From Nitrospira sp. (GTDB lineage: Bacteria > Nitrospirota > Nitrospiria > Nitrospirales > Nitrospiraceae), in NCBI GenBank assembly GCA_020853775.1, contig JADYYH010000112.1, forward strand, positions 1-55,171: a DNA stretch of 55,171 nt, read 5' to 3'. Below are positions 43,969 to 53,070 of this stretch, piece by piece. The translations under genes were made by a program, and so were the position numbers. The notes under the pieces are model-generated. The model was not told the DNA's origin. It saw only the letters and a list, made by a program, of their open reading frames with translations, and did no database searches. Within the stretch, counting starts at the first letter, position 1. Each line of letters begins with the position of its first letter.

Positions 43969-45618
43969 ATGCAGATGATGACTCAGCCCCTGCGATTCAT
44001 CCATCTTGAGAGCAACCCGGCGGACGCGGAATTGATCGATTCCACGCTCCGGGAGGCTGGCATTCTGTGCCAACCCAAGCGCGTCCAAACGCGTGAGGAG
44101 TTTCTCGCAGCCCTGCGCCAGGAAGGCTTCAGCCTCATTCTCGCCGACACCACTGTACCAGGTTTTGACGGAGCCGCCGCGCTCGGCCTCGCCCGGACCC
44201 TGCATCCGGATGTGCCGTTTCTCTTCGTCTCTGCGACGCAGGGGGAAGAGTTCGCCATCGACATGATGCAACGCGGGGCGACCGACTATATTTTCAAGCA
44301 ACGCCTGGGCAGGTTGGTGCCGTCCATCAAACGGACCCTACGCGAGCTTGACGAGCGCCTTGAACGCAGACGGGCCGAAGACGCGCTGCGCATGAGCGAA
44401 AAACAGTTCCGCCAGGCGCAGAAAATGGAAGCCGTCGGCCGCCTTGCAGGGGGACTGGCTCACGACTTCAACAATCTTCTGACGGTTATTATGGGACACA
44501 GCCAGGTGCTCCTCGGAGAACTGCCCGCCGGCAACCCGATTCGCGCGAAGGTTGAAGAGATGCAAAAGGCCGGAGAGCGGGCCGCGAGTTTAATTCGCCA
44601 ACTCATGGCCTTCAGCCGCAAGCAGCCGGTAGAGCCGCAGGTGCTGCCGTTGAATTCCATCCTGGGCAATGTGGAGGGCATGTTCCGGCGCCTCATCGGC
44701 GAAGATATCCAACTGGTCATCCGCCCAGATCCCCATCACGGTCATGTCAAAGCCGATCCTGGCCAACTGGAACAAGTGCTCATGAACTTGGTCGTCAACG
44801 CCCGGGATTCGATGCCCAACGGGGGCTTGCTGGCCATTGAAACGTCGCAGACGGAACTCGCGCGTACCCCCATGCATCATCTCCACCCCTTGCCGCTGGG
44901 GCACTACGTCAAACTGACGGTCACCGATACCGGCTGCGGCATGGACGCCGAGGTCCTCGCGCATTTATTTGAGCCGTTTTTTACGACGAAAGAGGAACAC
45001 AAGGGTACGGGCCTCGGGCTATCGACCGTATTCGGGATCGTCACCACATGCGGAGGTGGCATCGATGTCTGGAGCCAGGTCGGACACGGCACCACCTTCG
45101 ACCTGTACTTCCCGCGCGCAAACCCGCAGACGTCTGCCACCCGTGCCGAAAAACCGCACGGTCGGCCGCGCGAAGGATCGGAGACGATTCTCCTGGTCGA
45201 AGACGACGGCGGTGTGCGCGACTTGATTCGGCATGAATTGACGAAAACAGGATATCAAGTCATCGAAGCGAAGAATGGCGTGGAAGCCTGTTTGACCGCC
45301 ACGCAACAAAGCTATCACGTCGATCTTCTGCTCACCGACGTGGTTATGCCCGGCATGAACGGCCGGGAACTGGCGCAACATCTCTCCGTCATCAAGCCGA
45401 ACTTACGGGTTCTGTTCATGTCGGGGTACCTGGACGATATTTGCGTCAATAGCGGCATGGATCCCCATCGAACCACGTTTTTACAGAAACCCTTCACCCC
45501 GGATCTTCTGCTGCGCACCGTACGCGCCTTACTCGACTCCTCCGCGTCGCCAACGGGACAGCCCCCCCAACCGCATGCTCCGTCGGAGCACAGTTCGCGC
45601 AGCGCGCGCGCCTCCTGA
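43969..45618 (+). CDS. Hybrid histidine kinase, REC-HisKA-HATPase-REC
   Basis: 549 residues, no membrane segment. An N-terminal receiver (about 8-125; Asp in LILADTTVPGFDG, Lys in DYIFKQRL) is followed by HisKA with GGLAHDFNNLLTVIMG, a complete HATPase domain (N-box QVLMNLVVNARDSM, G1 TDTGCGMD, GTGLGLSTVFGI), and a C-terminal receiver (about 405-520; LLLTDVVMPGMNG, LQKPFTP). The first ATG is used; others stand at 43975 and 43978. It starts 10 bases after the previous receiver gene, making a three-gene phosphorelay. Confidence 0.92.
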   Translation: MQMMTQPLRFIHLESNPADAELIDSTLREAGILCQPKRVQTREEFLAALRQEGFSLILADTTVPGFDGAAALGLARTLHPDVPFLFVSATQGEEFAIDMMQRGATDYIFKQRLGRLVPSIKRTLRELDERLERRRAEDALRMSEKQFRQAQKMEAVGRLAGGLAHDFNNLLTVIMGHSQVLLGELPAGNPIRAKVEEMQKAGERAASLIRQLMAFSRKQPVEPQVLPLNSILGNVEGMFRRLIGEDIQLVIRPDPHHGHVKADPGQLEQVLMNLVVNARDSMPNGGLLAIETSQTELARTPMHHLHPLPLGHYVKLTVTDTGCGMDAEVLAHLFEPFFTTKEEHKGTGLGLSTVFGIVTTCGGGIDVWSQVGHGTTFDLYFPRANPQTSATRAEKPHGRPREGSETILLVEDDGGVRDLIRHELTKTGYQVIEAKNGVEACLTATQQSYHVDLLLTDVVMPGMNGRELAQHLSVIKPNLRVLFMSGYLDDICVNSGMDPHRTTFLQKPFTPDLLLRTVRALLDSSASPTGQPPQPHAPSEHSSRSARAS

Positions 45619-45735
45619 TGAGGTAATGCCACCAGCCGACTGATTTGACCCCTGTAGCCATCCTTTTTATACTGAGGCCACACAAGGCGCTCCATGCCGC
45701 CTCCCTCACGACACCATGAAAGCCCTCGGGTCTCG

Positions 45736-46662
45736 ATGATCGACCACCACCGATACACACCACGAGCCCTTCATCGATTGATCCTGATAGGCGCCTGCGT
45801 GCTCTCACTCAATCATGAGGGAGCGTTTCAAGCGGCCACGGCATTAGCGCAACCGGTCCCCTGGGAACGATTAACCGCTGGCATGCACGTGGCGCTGTGG
45901 AATCCCCTGGAGGGTTGCCCCCAGGTTCCCTCGCTGCTCATGCTGCAGATTGATCCGGAGCGGTATCGATTTTCCGTTCATCAATTTCGCGATGAAGGGC
46001 TGCGGGCACCGATCTCGATTCACGACTGGCAGCTGCGGACCGATGCGTACGTGCTGTTTAATGCGGGGCTGTTCCGGGAGGACTATTCGTACCTGGGCGT
46101 GCTCTTGAAGGACGGGCGTTCGCTCGGCAGCAAGAAACACCGTTCCTGGCAAGGGCTGTTCGCCGCCGAACCCACCGACGGAACACTGAGGAAGGCACGC
46201 GTGCTGGACCTCGCGTTCGACGGCTTCACCGAAGATCCCCCGCTGTATCGAGAAGCCGCACAGTCGTTAATGTTATTCGACCGCACCGGAAAACTCCGGG
46301 TCCGGGATAGCGGAAAACGTGCGTTTCAAACCGTGGTGGCGGAGGACGGGCAGGGGACCATTCTTCTGATCAAGACGGTGGATATCGTGTCGCTCCACCA
46401 CCTTGCCGACTGTTTACATCGGCAATTCCCGACGCTTCAGCAGGCCATGGCCATGGATGGAGGCGCCTCGTCCGATGTCATCGCGAGCCCGGACCTGCTG
46501 CACGCGGCCCAGGAAACCACGTCGCAAGCCGGGTGGCGATCACTTCTCGCGGGCACGACGGGCGTACACATTCCGCTGCCGACGGTGATCGGAATCAGTC
46601 CACGCACCCCCCCGCGCAGCGCACCGGCTCCAGGCCCGTCACCGTCCACGCACGCACGTTGA
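45736..46662 (+). CDS. Exported phosphodiester glycosidase-family protein (NAGPA domain)
   Basis: About 308 residues from ATG 45736 (MIDHHRYTPR), with an N-terminal signal peptide (LILIGACVLSL) ending near ATALA. The body shows the pattern of the NAGPA/DUF2233 family: VLFNAGLF in the first half and AMAMDGGASSDV near 250. Characterised relatives act on GlcNAc-1-phosphodiester or related cell-envelope links; this substrate is unknown. Low-complexity Pro/Ser tail. It converges with the rhodanese gene, with 1 base between them. Confidence 0.8.
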   Translation: MIDHHRYTPRALHRLILIGACVLSLNHEGAFQAATALAQPVPWERLTAGMHVALWNPLEGCPQVPSLLMLQIDPERYRFSVHQFRDEGLRAPISIHDWQLRTDAYVLFNAGLFREDYSYLGVLLKDGRSLGSKKHRSWQGLFAAEPTDGTLRKARVLDLAFDGFTEDPPLYREAAQSLMLFDRTGKLRVRDSGKRAFQTVVAEDGQGTILLIKTVDIVSLHHLADCLHRQFPTLQQAMAMDGGASSDVIASPDLLHAAQETTSQAGWRSLLAGTTGVHIPLPTVIGISPRTPPRSAPAPGPSPSTHAR

Positions 46663-46663
46663 C

Positions 46664-47092
46664 CTATCGACCAGGAGAGACGGGAAAGCCGGCCTCGGTC
46701 CAGGCATTCATGCTCCCCACCACATTGTAGACATGGGTGTAGCCGAGATCGGCCAGTGTCTCCGCGGCAATGTTGCTGCGATGACCGGATTGGCAGTAGA
46801 CGACGATATGATCTTCCAACTTCGCCCCCAGCTCCCGATGGCGAGTTTTCATTTCGCGAAAATCAATGTTCAGATCGGTGCCCGGAATCATGCCGGACGC
46901 ATGTTCCTCCGGGGAACGCACATCGACCAAAAGAAATCCCTTGGCGCTCGTCGAAGACGCCTTCATGAGACCGGCACGCAATTGCTGCACGCTCAGCACG
47001 TACGAGTGATGGGCGACAGCCGAGGGAGGATTGTCGAGCAGAAGACCACACAGACAGAGCCCACATATGATAGACGTACAAAGATATCGCAT
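46664..47092 (-). CDS. Periplasmic rhodanese-domain protein
   Basis: About 142 residues from ATG 47092 (MRYLCTSII), preceded by GGAGAG. A signal peptide ends near SAVA-HHS. One rhodanese domain follows: VDVRSPEEHASGMIPG, and the active-site loop VYCQSGHRS with the catalytic Cys. It may transfer sulfane sulfur or bind thiols in the periplasm, like PspE. The spurious-looking 14-residue extension to 47134 overlaps the divergent promoter. Confidence 0.85.
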   Translation of the reverse strand: MRYLCTSIICGLCLCGLLLDNPPSAVAHHSYVLSVQQLRAGLMKASSTSAKGFLLVDVRSPEEHASGMIPGTDLNIDFREMKTRHRELGAKLEDHIVVYCQSGHRSNIAAETLADLGYTHVYNVVGSMNAWTEAGFPVSPGR

Positions 47093-47155
47093 AGCTATCT
47101 CTCCTTTGGGCGAACCGGAAGAGGTCTGTGACATATGCTATATGATAAAAGCCCT

Positions 47156-47467
47156 ATGAAAAGGTGGTCAAGCTGGACAATCCTTGCCGTCCCGCTGTTT
47201 CTGGCAGGCTGCGGCGAAGGTGCCATGCTGGTGAAGGACAGCACCGACGGTGGTGTGGTGGTGTACCCTTATCGAGCTGAACAAGGGAACCTGCTGTCGT
47301 CGTTCCGAAAGGAAGCCGTCCGCCTGATGGAGCAGAGATGCCAGCATGGCTATACGATCGTCCGGGAAGGGGAAACGAAGGGTCGGCTTCGTCAGGCCAG
47401 TCCTGTCGCAGGATCAAGCGACGTGGTCGAGGAACGGCGGTGGGGCATTCAATTCCAGTGCAAATAG
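47156..47467 (+). CDS. Small lipoprotein, unknown role
   Basis: About 103 residues from ATG 47156 (MKRWSSWTIL); lipobox LAGC with the acylated Cys near residue 19. The mature part begins GEGAMLVKDSTDGGVVVYPY and contains RLMEQRCQHGYTIVREG. I recognise no named family; similar small lipoproteins occur in many envelope proteomes. Its stop abuts the stop of the convergent pyrE gene directly (47467/47468). Confidence 0.75.
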   Translation: MKRWSSWTILAVPLFLAGCGEGAMLVKDSTDGGVVVYPYRAEQGNLLSSFRKEAVRLMEQRCQHGYTIVREGETKGRLRQASPVAGSSDVVEERRWGIQFQCK

Positions 47468-48043
47468 TCAGAGCGGAATCGGACCGCCCTTCATCAAATC
47501 ATCAATTGTCAAGAGACTCATGACCCGCACGCCCATCTGTTCGATGCGGGCACGCCCGTCCTGCTCTTTTCGATCGACGATCACCAGCGCGTCTGTGACG
47601 TTCAACCCGGCTTCACGAGCCGCAGTAATCGCTTTCACCACAGAGCCGCCGGACGTCAGCACGTCATCCACGATTAACGCGCGATCTCCCGCTTGCACAA
47701 CTCCTTCGACTAATCGACCGAGCCCATGGTCCTTCGGTTGCTTGCGCACAAAAAATGTGCGCCACTCACGGCGAGGAGAAGCCGAATAGGCAGAATCCGA
47801 GATGGACGTGGCGATCGAGATCGCCCCGATCTCAAGCCCGCCAAGACAATCAATCTGGAGATCCTTGATCACCTCCAAGGCTTTCTTGGCCATCAAGTGG
47901 CGGGCATGGGGAAACGCCATTAACGTCCGGCAATCAACATAAAACGGACTGAGCAACCCCGAAGCCAGCTTAAAGCCGCCTTTGGGATCCCATTTGAACG
48001 ACTGCGTCTTGTGAAACGCGGCGATAAGTTCGTCTTGCAGCAT
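47468..48043 (-). CDS. pyrE: Orotate phosphoribosyltransferase
   Basis: About 191 residues from ATG 48043 (MLQDELIAAF). It joins orotate to PRPP to give OMP in pyrimidine synthesis. The PRPP-binding loop ALIVDDVLTSGGS and the flexible catalytic loop RKQPKDHGLG are intact, as is the N-terminal SGLLSPFYVDCR segment. No other pyr genes in the window. Confidence 0.95.
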   Translation of the reverse strand: MLQDELIAAFHKTQSFKWDPKGGFKLASGLLSPFYVDCRTLMAFPHARHLMAKKALEVIKDLQIDCLGGLEIGAISIATSISDSAYSASPRREWRTFFVRKQPKDHGLGRLVEGVVQAGDRALIVDDVLTSGGSVVKAITAAREAGLNVTDALVIVDRKEQDGRARIEQMGVRVMSLLTIDDLMKGGPIPL

Positions 48044-48232
48044 GATAGGTCTCGTGCTCCCTTGAAGGCCGGTTGAGTAAGCCACCACGGCTCTGCAGGT
48101 TCGTCACCACGACGGCTGATTCTACACCGGTCTGAACACAGATGGCATCAACGATTCACCCCGACTACCTATCGCCCACACGCCTCTCCATGCGCCGCGT
48201 TCACAGGACCATCCAACCGGCTCGATCCCTCT

Positions 48233-48742
48233 TCAAGAGAACCGCCGGACCTGTTCAGCCAACGTCCCGGCGACCATGCCAAGATCAAACGGCCAGGCAT
48301 AGCGAAGCTCGACGCCTGGATACTGAGGACGCAGATGTTCGAGAATTTCCGGAATCTCCACTTCCGAGTGCGAGCCGCCTGGCGTAAACATCGTGGTGGC
48401 CACGGTAATGTGGGTCGCCCCCTGCTTGGCGAGTTGCTCGACCGATTCTTCCAAGGTCGGCGCACAAAACTCGTTGTAGGCGACCGCAAACAACACGTCT
48501 CCCAGGCTTGCACGTAAGTGAGCGGCCACCGCCTCAAGCCCTGCCTGATAGGGATCGGTCTCCGCATTCCTCGGCCATTGGCGGATCTTGGCGTCTAACT
48601 CCATCTCCTCAGCCGACGCCGGTTGCTTCGCCGCGCGCCGCTGCGCCTCAAGCCGCTTGAGTTTCGTCACCATGTCTTGAGGGCAGCCTCTGGGAATCCC
48701 GCCATGTCCCACCAAAATGACACCTTTCCGCACTGTTGCCAT
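48233..48742 (-). CDS. CbiX/SirB-like sirohydrochlorin chelatase-family protein
   Basis: About 169 residues from ATG 48742 (MATVRKGVIL). A single CbiX-type domain: VGHGG with the metal-contacting His near the N-terminus, and TMFTPGGSHSEVEIP, with a second conserved His, in the second half. Such proteins insert cobalt, nickel or iron into sirohydrochlorin; the long charged insertion after PRGCPQD makes it longer than minimal CbiX (about 120-130). It is the last gene of the minus-strand run. Confidence 0.8.
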   Translation of the reverse strand: MATVRKGVILVGHGGIPRGCPQDMVTKLKRLEAQRRAAKQPASAEEMELDAKIRQWPRNAETDPYQAGLEAVAAHLRASLGDVLFAVAYNEFCAPTLEESVEQLAKQGATHITVATTMFTPGGSHSEVEIPEILEHLRPQYPGVELRYAWPFDLGMVAGTLAEQVRRFS

Positions 48743-48781
48743 CGCTTCATTCCTCCATTCAATGTCACATTGCACTACCAC

Positions 48782-49150
48782 TTACTTCGACGCACCGACC
48801 GCTAAGAATTCCTGTAAATTGGTCTTGCCATACCGACTCTCCGGCCACACCGTGCGAATAAACGTCGCCACGAGCGCCATCGGTTTTTTCACCGCGGGTG
48901 TCTTTTCCGGATCCGTCGCAGGCAGAAGCCGAACAGTCATGGTGGCCTCGTGTTGCTTCAACTGAACACAAAAGCTCCGTGCCACCCCCTGTTCGATCAC
49001 CACCGCATCGAGCAGCGCCTCCCTGCCGCTCTTGGCCAGGTAGAACTCCTGGACCTTGAGAATTTCCTGTTCAGCCCGCTGCAGGATCGGGACAAATTTT
49101 TGATGGAGCGCCTGAAGATCACCGGCGCCTTCCACCACGACATGCGGCAT
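48782..49150 (-). CDS. Conserved-looking hypothetical protein
   Basis: 122 residues (MPHVVVEGAGDLQAL). Predicted alpha/beta, with ALLDAVVIEQG, a single Cys (SFCVQL) and a C-terminal amphipathic part. No signal peptide. No family recognised. It lies between the DUF523-DUF1722 gene (10 bases) and the chelatase-like gene (39 bases), same strand, so it belongs to the operon. Confidence 0.65.
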   Translation of the reverse strand: MPHVVVEGAGDLQALHQKFVPILQRAEQEILKVQEFYLAKSGREALLDAVVIEQGVARSFCVQLKQHEATMTVRLLPATDPEKTPAVKKPMALVATFIRTVWPESRYGKTNLQEFLAVGASK

Positions 49151-49160
49151 GACGTCCTTT

Positions 49161-50114
49161 CTAGACGTGATTCCTGAGCATCAGCTCCTTCGGATGTGGA
49201 TTGAGATACACCTGCTCGCGAATATACTCGACATCGAAGATCTGCACATAGTGCTTGATCAAGGTGAGCGGGACGATCAACGGCGTGAGTCCCTGATGGT
49301 AATCCTCGATCACGCCCAGCAGTTCCGTTTTTTCCTGCGCATCGAGCCGTTCTTTGAAATGCCCGAGGATGTGGTGCAGCACATTCACATGCTTCCGCAC
49401 CGTCGCCCGCACGGCCAACGCCTGCATGAAGAGTCCACCATACTGAAGCACCAGATTTTTGGGGCGATACTCGTTCACCCGTGCGACTAAACGACCCAGC
49501 TGGCGATAGTGCGGCGCGCTATGCGCCAGGAGCAGGTACTTATGGATGGTATGAAACCGCACCACCGCCTGCCTCGTCGCGCCGCTGTTCATGAGGTCCT
49601 GCCAACGCCGGTAGCAGAACACCCGCTCGATAAAATTCTCCCGCAACAACGGATCGCAGAGCCGCCCTTCCTCTTCGACAGGGATCAGCGGAAAGCGCGC
49701 GAGAAACGCCCGCGCGAACAGCCCCACGCCCTTACGCCCAGGCATCCCGTGCTCGTTGTAGGTGCGAACGCGTTCCACTCCACAACTGGGTGAATCTTTT
49801 TTGAACACAAATCCGGATAAGTCCGCTCCGGCCAGGTCATCGAGGCGCCTGGCCGCCATGGCCTCCAAAGCGTGTGTATGATCCTGCCCGCTCTTAAGCG
49901 TGACCAACCGCGGCTGTTGCGGATTGCCAACCAGCCGCATGGCTTCTCGCGGCGTCCCGAGTCCGGCCTCGACCTCCGGACACACCGGCACCCACTCCAC
50001 ATAACGCCCCAATACGTCAGTCAAGAACGCATCCCGCTTGTGGCCGCCATCGAAACGGACATCTTCGCCAAGCAAGCAGCGGCTGATGCCGAGGCGGAGC
50101 GTGGCGGTCGTCAC
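49161..50114 (-). CDS. DUF523-DUF1722 protein (YbgA-like)
   Basis: About 317 residues from the GTG at 50114, which overlaps the photolyase stop by 4 bases (GTGA); a longer ORF to 50207 runs inside the photolyase gene and is not credible. The N-terminal DUF523 domain has ISRCLLGEDVRFDGGHKRD and the CPEVEAGLGTPRE and KKDSPSCG motifs with conserved Cys; the C-terminal DUF1722 domain has FHTIHKYLLLAHS and the VNVLHHILGHFK segment. The role is unknown, but the pair is often found beside photolyase genes, as ybgA-phrB in E. coli. Confidence 0.9.
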   Translation of the reverse strand: MTTATLRLGISRCLLGEDVRFDGGHKRDAFLTDVLGRYVEWVPVCPEVEAGLGTPREAMRLVGNPQQPRLVTLKSGQDHTHALEAMAARRLDDLAGADLSGFVFKKDSPSCGVERVRTYNEHGMPGRKGVGLFARAFLARFPLIPVEEEGRLCDPLLRENFIERVFCYRRWQDLMNSGATRQAVVRFHTIHKYLLLAHSAPHYRQLGRLVARVNEYRPKNLVLQYGGLFMQALAVRATVRKHVNVLHHILGHFKERLDAQEKTELLGVIEDYHQGLTPLIVPLTLIKHYVQIFDVEYIREQVYLNPHPKELMLRNHV

Positions 50115-51550
50115 GTCGAGACCTTCTGTCTGCCGAGATCCAGATATTCCTGCCGGGCTTGGCGGTGGTTCACGATGGGCTCCGGGTAGTCCAATCCAAT
50201 GCGGCATCCGGCACGAATTTGTTCTTCCTGCGGCATGAGCTGCGGTTCATGAATCCATTGTGCCGGCACGGAAGCCAATTCCGGCACGTAGCATCGCAGA
50301 TACTGCCCATCAGGATCGAATTTTTCACTTTGCAGCGTCGGGTTGAAGATGCGATATCCCTGCATCGTATCCGTTCCTGTGGACGCGCACCACTGCCAGT
50401 TGCCATTGTTGGCCGCCACATCGCCATCCACGAGATGCTGCATGAAATACCGCTCGCCGCTCTGCCAATCGATCCGGAGATCTTTTACCAGGAATGAAGC
50501 CACCACCATGCGGACACGATTATGCATCCAGCCTGTTTGATTCAATTGGCGCATGCCGGCATCCACAATCGGATACCCGGTACGGCCTTCACACCAGGCG
50601 GCAAATAGCTGGTCCCGCTCCTGGCCTGCAGGACGAGGAGCGGGAAGGCCTGGCTTGACCTTGAATGGGCCTTCCGCCACATGGGGAAAGGCCATCAACA
50701 CTTGTTGAAAAAATTCACGCCAGACCAGTTCATCCATCCAGGTGAACACATCGGGGCGAGACACCTGCCCGCCTTTGGAGAGGGTGTGTAACGCGGCATG
50801 CACCATCGTCCGCGCGGAGATCGTCCCGAAACGCAAATGAGGAGAAAGTTTCGACGTCCCGTCCCGCGCTGGAAGATTTCGGCCGCTGACATAGCTATGG
50901 ACCGGCCCTTTCAGGAACCACTGCAGTCTGGCGCGTGCCGCCTGTTCGCCTGGTTCGATCCACATCGGTACCGATTCGTACCCCAACTCCTGCGCCGTGG
51001 GCCAAGCCGCCACCTTCACCGCGGGAGGCGCCGGGGGAAACGATGGCACCGGAAGCGGCGCCGGCGCGGCAGACCGCCATTGAGTCCACCAGCGGTCACG
51101 ATACGCGCTATACCGTTGAAAGGGGTCACCGGTTAACCCTCGCACTTCTTCGGCTTCGAACACCACGTGGTCCTTGAAGGTTCGCACCAAACGACCCTGC
51201 TGAGCCAGTCGCTGCTGCACCGTACGGTCACGCGCAACCGCTGAGGGTTCATAGTCCCGATTCCAATAGACAGCATCCACGGTACATTCCTGCGCCGTGC
51301 GTAGCACCGTCTCGATCGACTCACCCATTCGCCAGACCAGCGTCACCCCTTGCGCTGCCAATGACCGACGCAATTCGTCCAAGCACCCCAACATGAACGC
51401 CACGCACGCAGACCCGAACACGTGGCTGCGCAACAACGGTTCATCGAACACGAAGAGCGGGACGATCTCTTTACATTCCTTGCAGGCCGCCGACAAGGCC
51501 GGGTTGTCATGAAGCCGCAGGTCACGACGCAACCACACCAACCCCCTCAT
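50111..51550 (-). CDS. phrB: Deoxyribodipyrimidine photolyase
   Basis: 479 residues. It repairs cyclobutane pyrimidine dimers with light, using FAD. The N-terminal antenna domain (LVWLRRDLRLHDNPAL) and the C-terminal FAD domain (SKLSPHLRFGTIS, GYPIVDAGMRQL, TGWMHNRVRM, DGDVAANNGNWQW) show the class I CPD pattern, including the WMHNR and NGNWQW motifs. The start overlaps the upstream membrane-protein gene by 4 bases and the stop overlaps the DUF523 gene by 4, so it is mid-operon. Confidence 0.96.
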   Translation of the reverse strand: MRGLVWLRRDLRLHDNPALSAACKECKEIVPLFVFDEPLLRSHVFGSACVAFMLGCLDELRRSLAAQGVTLVWRMGESIETVLRTAQECTVDAVYWNRDYEPSAVARDRTVQQRLAQQGRLVRTFKDHVVFEAEEVRGLTGDPFQRYSAYRDRWWTQWRSAAPAPLPVPSFPPAPPAVKVAAWPTAQELGYESVPMWIEPGEQAARARLQWFLKGPVHSYVSGRNLPARDGTSKLSPHLRFGTISARTMVHAALHTLSKGGQVSRPDVFTWMDELVWREFFQQVLMAFPHVAEGPFKVKPGLPAPRPAGQERDQLFAAWCEGRTGYPIVDAGMRQLNQTGWMHNRVRMVVASFLVKDLRIDWQSGERYFMQHLVDGDVAANNGNWQWCASTGTDTMQGYRIFNPTLQSEKFDPDGQYLRCYVPELASVPAQWIHEPQLMPQEEQIRAGCRIGLDYPEPIVNHRQARQEYLDLGRQKVST

Positions 51551-51978
51551 AGATGAACCTCACGAGACGGAGAGGCCAGTTGCGTCTCAGGCGGGAGCGG
51601 ATCGGCGAACAACATTCGACGCCAGGCCACGTAGCAGAGGAACATGGCCGTCGTGACCATGAATCCGGTACGCAATTGGTGGAACCCGAATTGCCACTGA
51701 TTCATCAGTTCACTGATAAGCCCGAACCCCCCATAAGCCATGGCCAATCCCCACGCCCAAGGACGCAAGAATATGAACCCATAGCCGATCAAAAAGTGCG
51801 CGGCGGGGGAATGCAATTTCACCACATAGGCCATCGGGCCGGCGATCGTCACGCCGAATAACTTAAGGGCATACTGGGGGAACCATTCAATGATCAGCAG
51901 ATCGAGTAACCCCACCAGCACAAACAGCGCCCCGAACAATTTAATATCGATGCCGCGTCGATTCGTCTGCTGCATCAT
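51547..51978 (-). CDS. Four-helix inner-membrane protein
   Basis: About 143 residues from ATG 51978 (MMQQTNRRGID), preceded by GAGAGGAA; the in-frame ORF runs to 52080 inside the upstream gene. Four hydrophobic segments (about 13-31, 38-58, 63-85, 92-112). Resembles nothing I can name. The stop overlaps the photolyase start by 4 bases. Confidence 0.7.
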   Translation of the reverse strand: MMQQTNRRGIDIKLFGALFVLVGLLDLLIIEWFPQYALKLFGVTIAGPMAYVVKLHSPAAHFLIGYGFIFLRPWAWGLAMAYGGFGLISELMNQWQFGFHQLRTGFMVTTAMFLCYVAWRRMLFADPLPPETQLASPSREVHL

Positions 51979-52027
51979 GGTTCCTCTCTCCTTCCCTGGA
52001 CATGTCATACCTTCAGCGTCCATCGCG

Positions 52028-52552
52028 TCATTGCACCCAGGCATCGGGGAAGGCCTGCCACCAGGTGGTGGGATGCGCAAGCCGCCACTGGGTCTGTTCT
52101 TGCCAGAGCCGGTCGGAGGCCGCCTTGTTCAACCGCACCGCCATCGCGGCGCTGACATCCGACTGCTGGCGAACGCTGGTTTGGATCATTTCTTTTGCCA
52201 TGCGCGCGAGACCGCCCGGCGGATCGACGAGATCCTCGGTATGCCGGTACGCCAGGTTCAAGTACAGGTGCTCTACCGCCATCCAGCTTTCGTCCTTCGA
52301 CAGTTGTTCGAGGTACGCATCAATGGCCTGATAGACATAGGTCAACCGAACGTACGCCTCGACCGACGGATGCTCCTGAATCGCCTGCTCACACGTTTCC
52401 AACGCGCGGCGATAGTCGCCGGCCAGCAGGTAGAGCCCCGTCTTTTCAACGCCTGCGATCGACGATCCCTGTGTGGGATGCGCCTGCACCTCAGTGAGGG
52501 ACGTTCCGGAGATAATGAGCAACCATCCAAGCAAGGCAATAGTACGTGTCAC
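52028..52552 (-). CDS. Exported TPR-like protein
   Basis: 174 residues from a GTG at 52552 with AGGTG 4 bases upstream. Signal peptide (IALLGWLLIISGTSL) ending near VQA-HPT. The next part (YLLAGDYRRALETCEQAIQEHPS) has the pattern of a tetratricopeptide repeat, with a further helical region (VRLTYVYQAIDAYLEQL). The rest is Trp-rich (WRLAHPTTWWQAFPDAW). Probably a periplasmic protein-interaction factor. Begins 7 bases after the PDZ gene. Confidence 0.7.
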   Translation of the reverse strand: MTRTIALLGWLLIISGTSLTEVQAHPTQGSSIAGVEKTGLYLLAGDYRRALETCEQAIQEHPSVEAYVRLTYVYQAIDAYLEQLSKDESWMAVEHLYLNLAYRHTEDLVDPPGGLARMAKEMIQTSVRQQSDVSAAMAVRLNKAASDRLWQEQTQWRLAHPTTWWQAFPDAWVQ

Positions 52553-52559
52553 ACATCAC

Positions 52560-53042
52560 CTATTTGGCAGGGCCGCCATGTGACCCCATCTGACCTTTGT
52601 ATAACGTCTGACCAGCCACCCGCGTCACCGCCACGTCCCTCACGGCACTCTCTGCTTTGATGCCCAACTTCACCACCGTTCCCGGTTCACCTCTGACCAT
52701 CAACGCGACCTGCTCATACGTTTTGCCGGTCACCACCGAGCCATCAACCGTGGTGATTTCATCCCCGGACTTGAGCCCGGCCTTCTCCGCGGGTCCATCC
52801 GGTAATACTTGGGCGATATACAGCACTGCCGTATCGCCCACCCGCTCTGCTCCGACATGTAGGGAGACCCCGATGACCCCATCCGGTATCGTCACCTCCA
52901 GGGCGTACGATCCTCCCGGAGCTCCGGACTTCTCATGGCCCTCCGCGGCCCAAGCCCTGTCGGATCCATCAGGCCACTGACTCAGACAGAGGGTCAAGCA
53001 ACCAAGGACGATCCAGGTCCTCATAGACATGTGTTTGTGCAT
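52560..53042 (-). CDS. Exported PDZ-domain protein
   Basis: 160 residues from ATG 53042; AGGGAG lies 7 bases upstream. Signal peptide ending near AWA-AEGH. One PDZ domain at about 50-140: the IGVSLHVG-type carboxylate-binding loop, VLPDGPAEKAGLKSGDEI and VDGSVVTGKT are characteristic. It lacks a protease domain, so it is a stand-alone adaptor for C-terminal peptides, or a partner of another periplasmic enzyme. Confidence 0.82.
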   Translation of the reverse strand: MHKHMSMRTWIVLGCLTLCLSQWPDGSDRAWAAEGHEKSGAPGGSYALEVTIPDGVIGVSLHVGAERVGDTAVLYIAQVLPDGPAEKAGLKSGDEITTVDGSVVTGKTYEQVALMVRGEPGTVVKLGIKAESAVRDVAVTRVAGQTLYKGQMGSHGGPAK

Positions 53043-53070
53043 CTCGCCACTCCCTTCTTCACGATGACCG

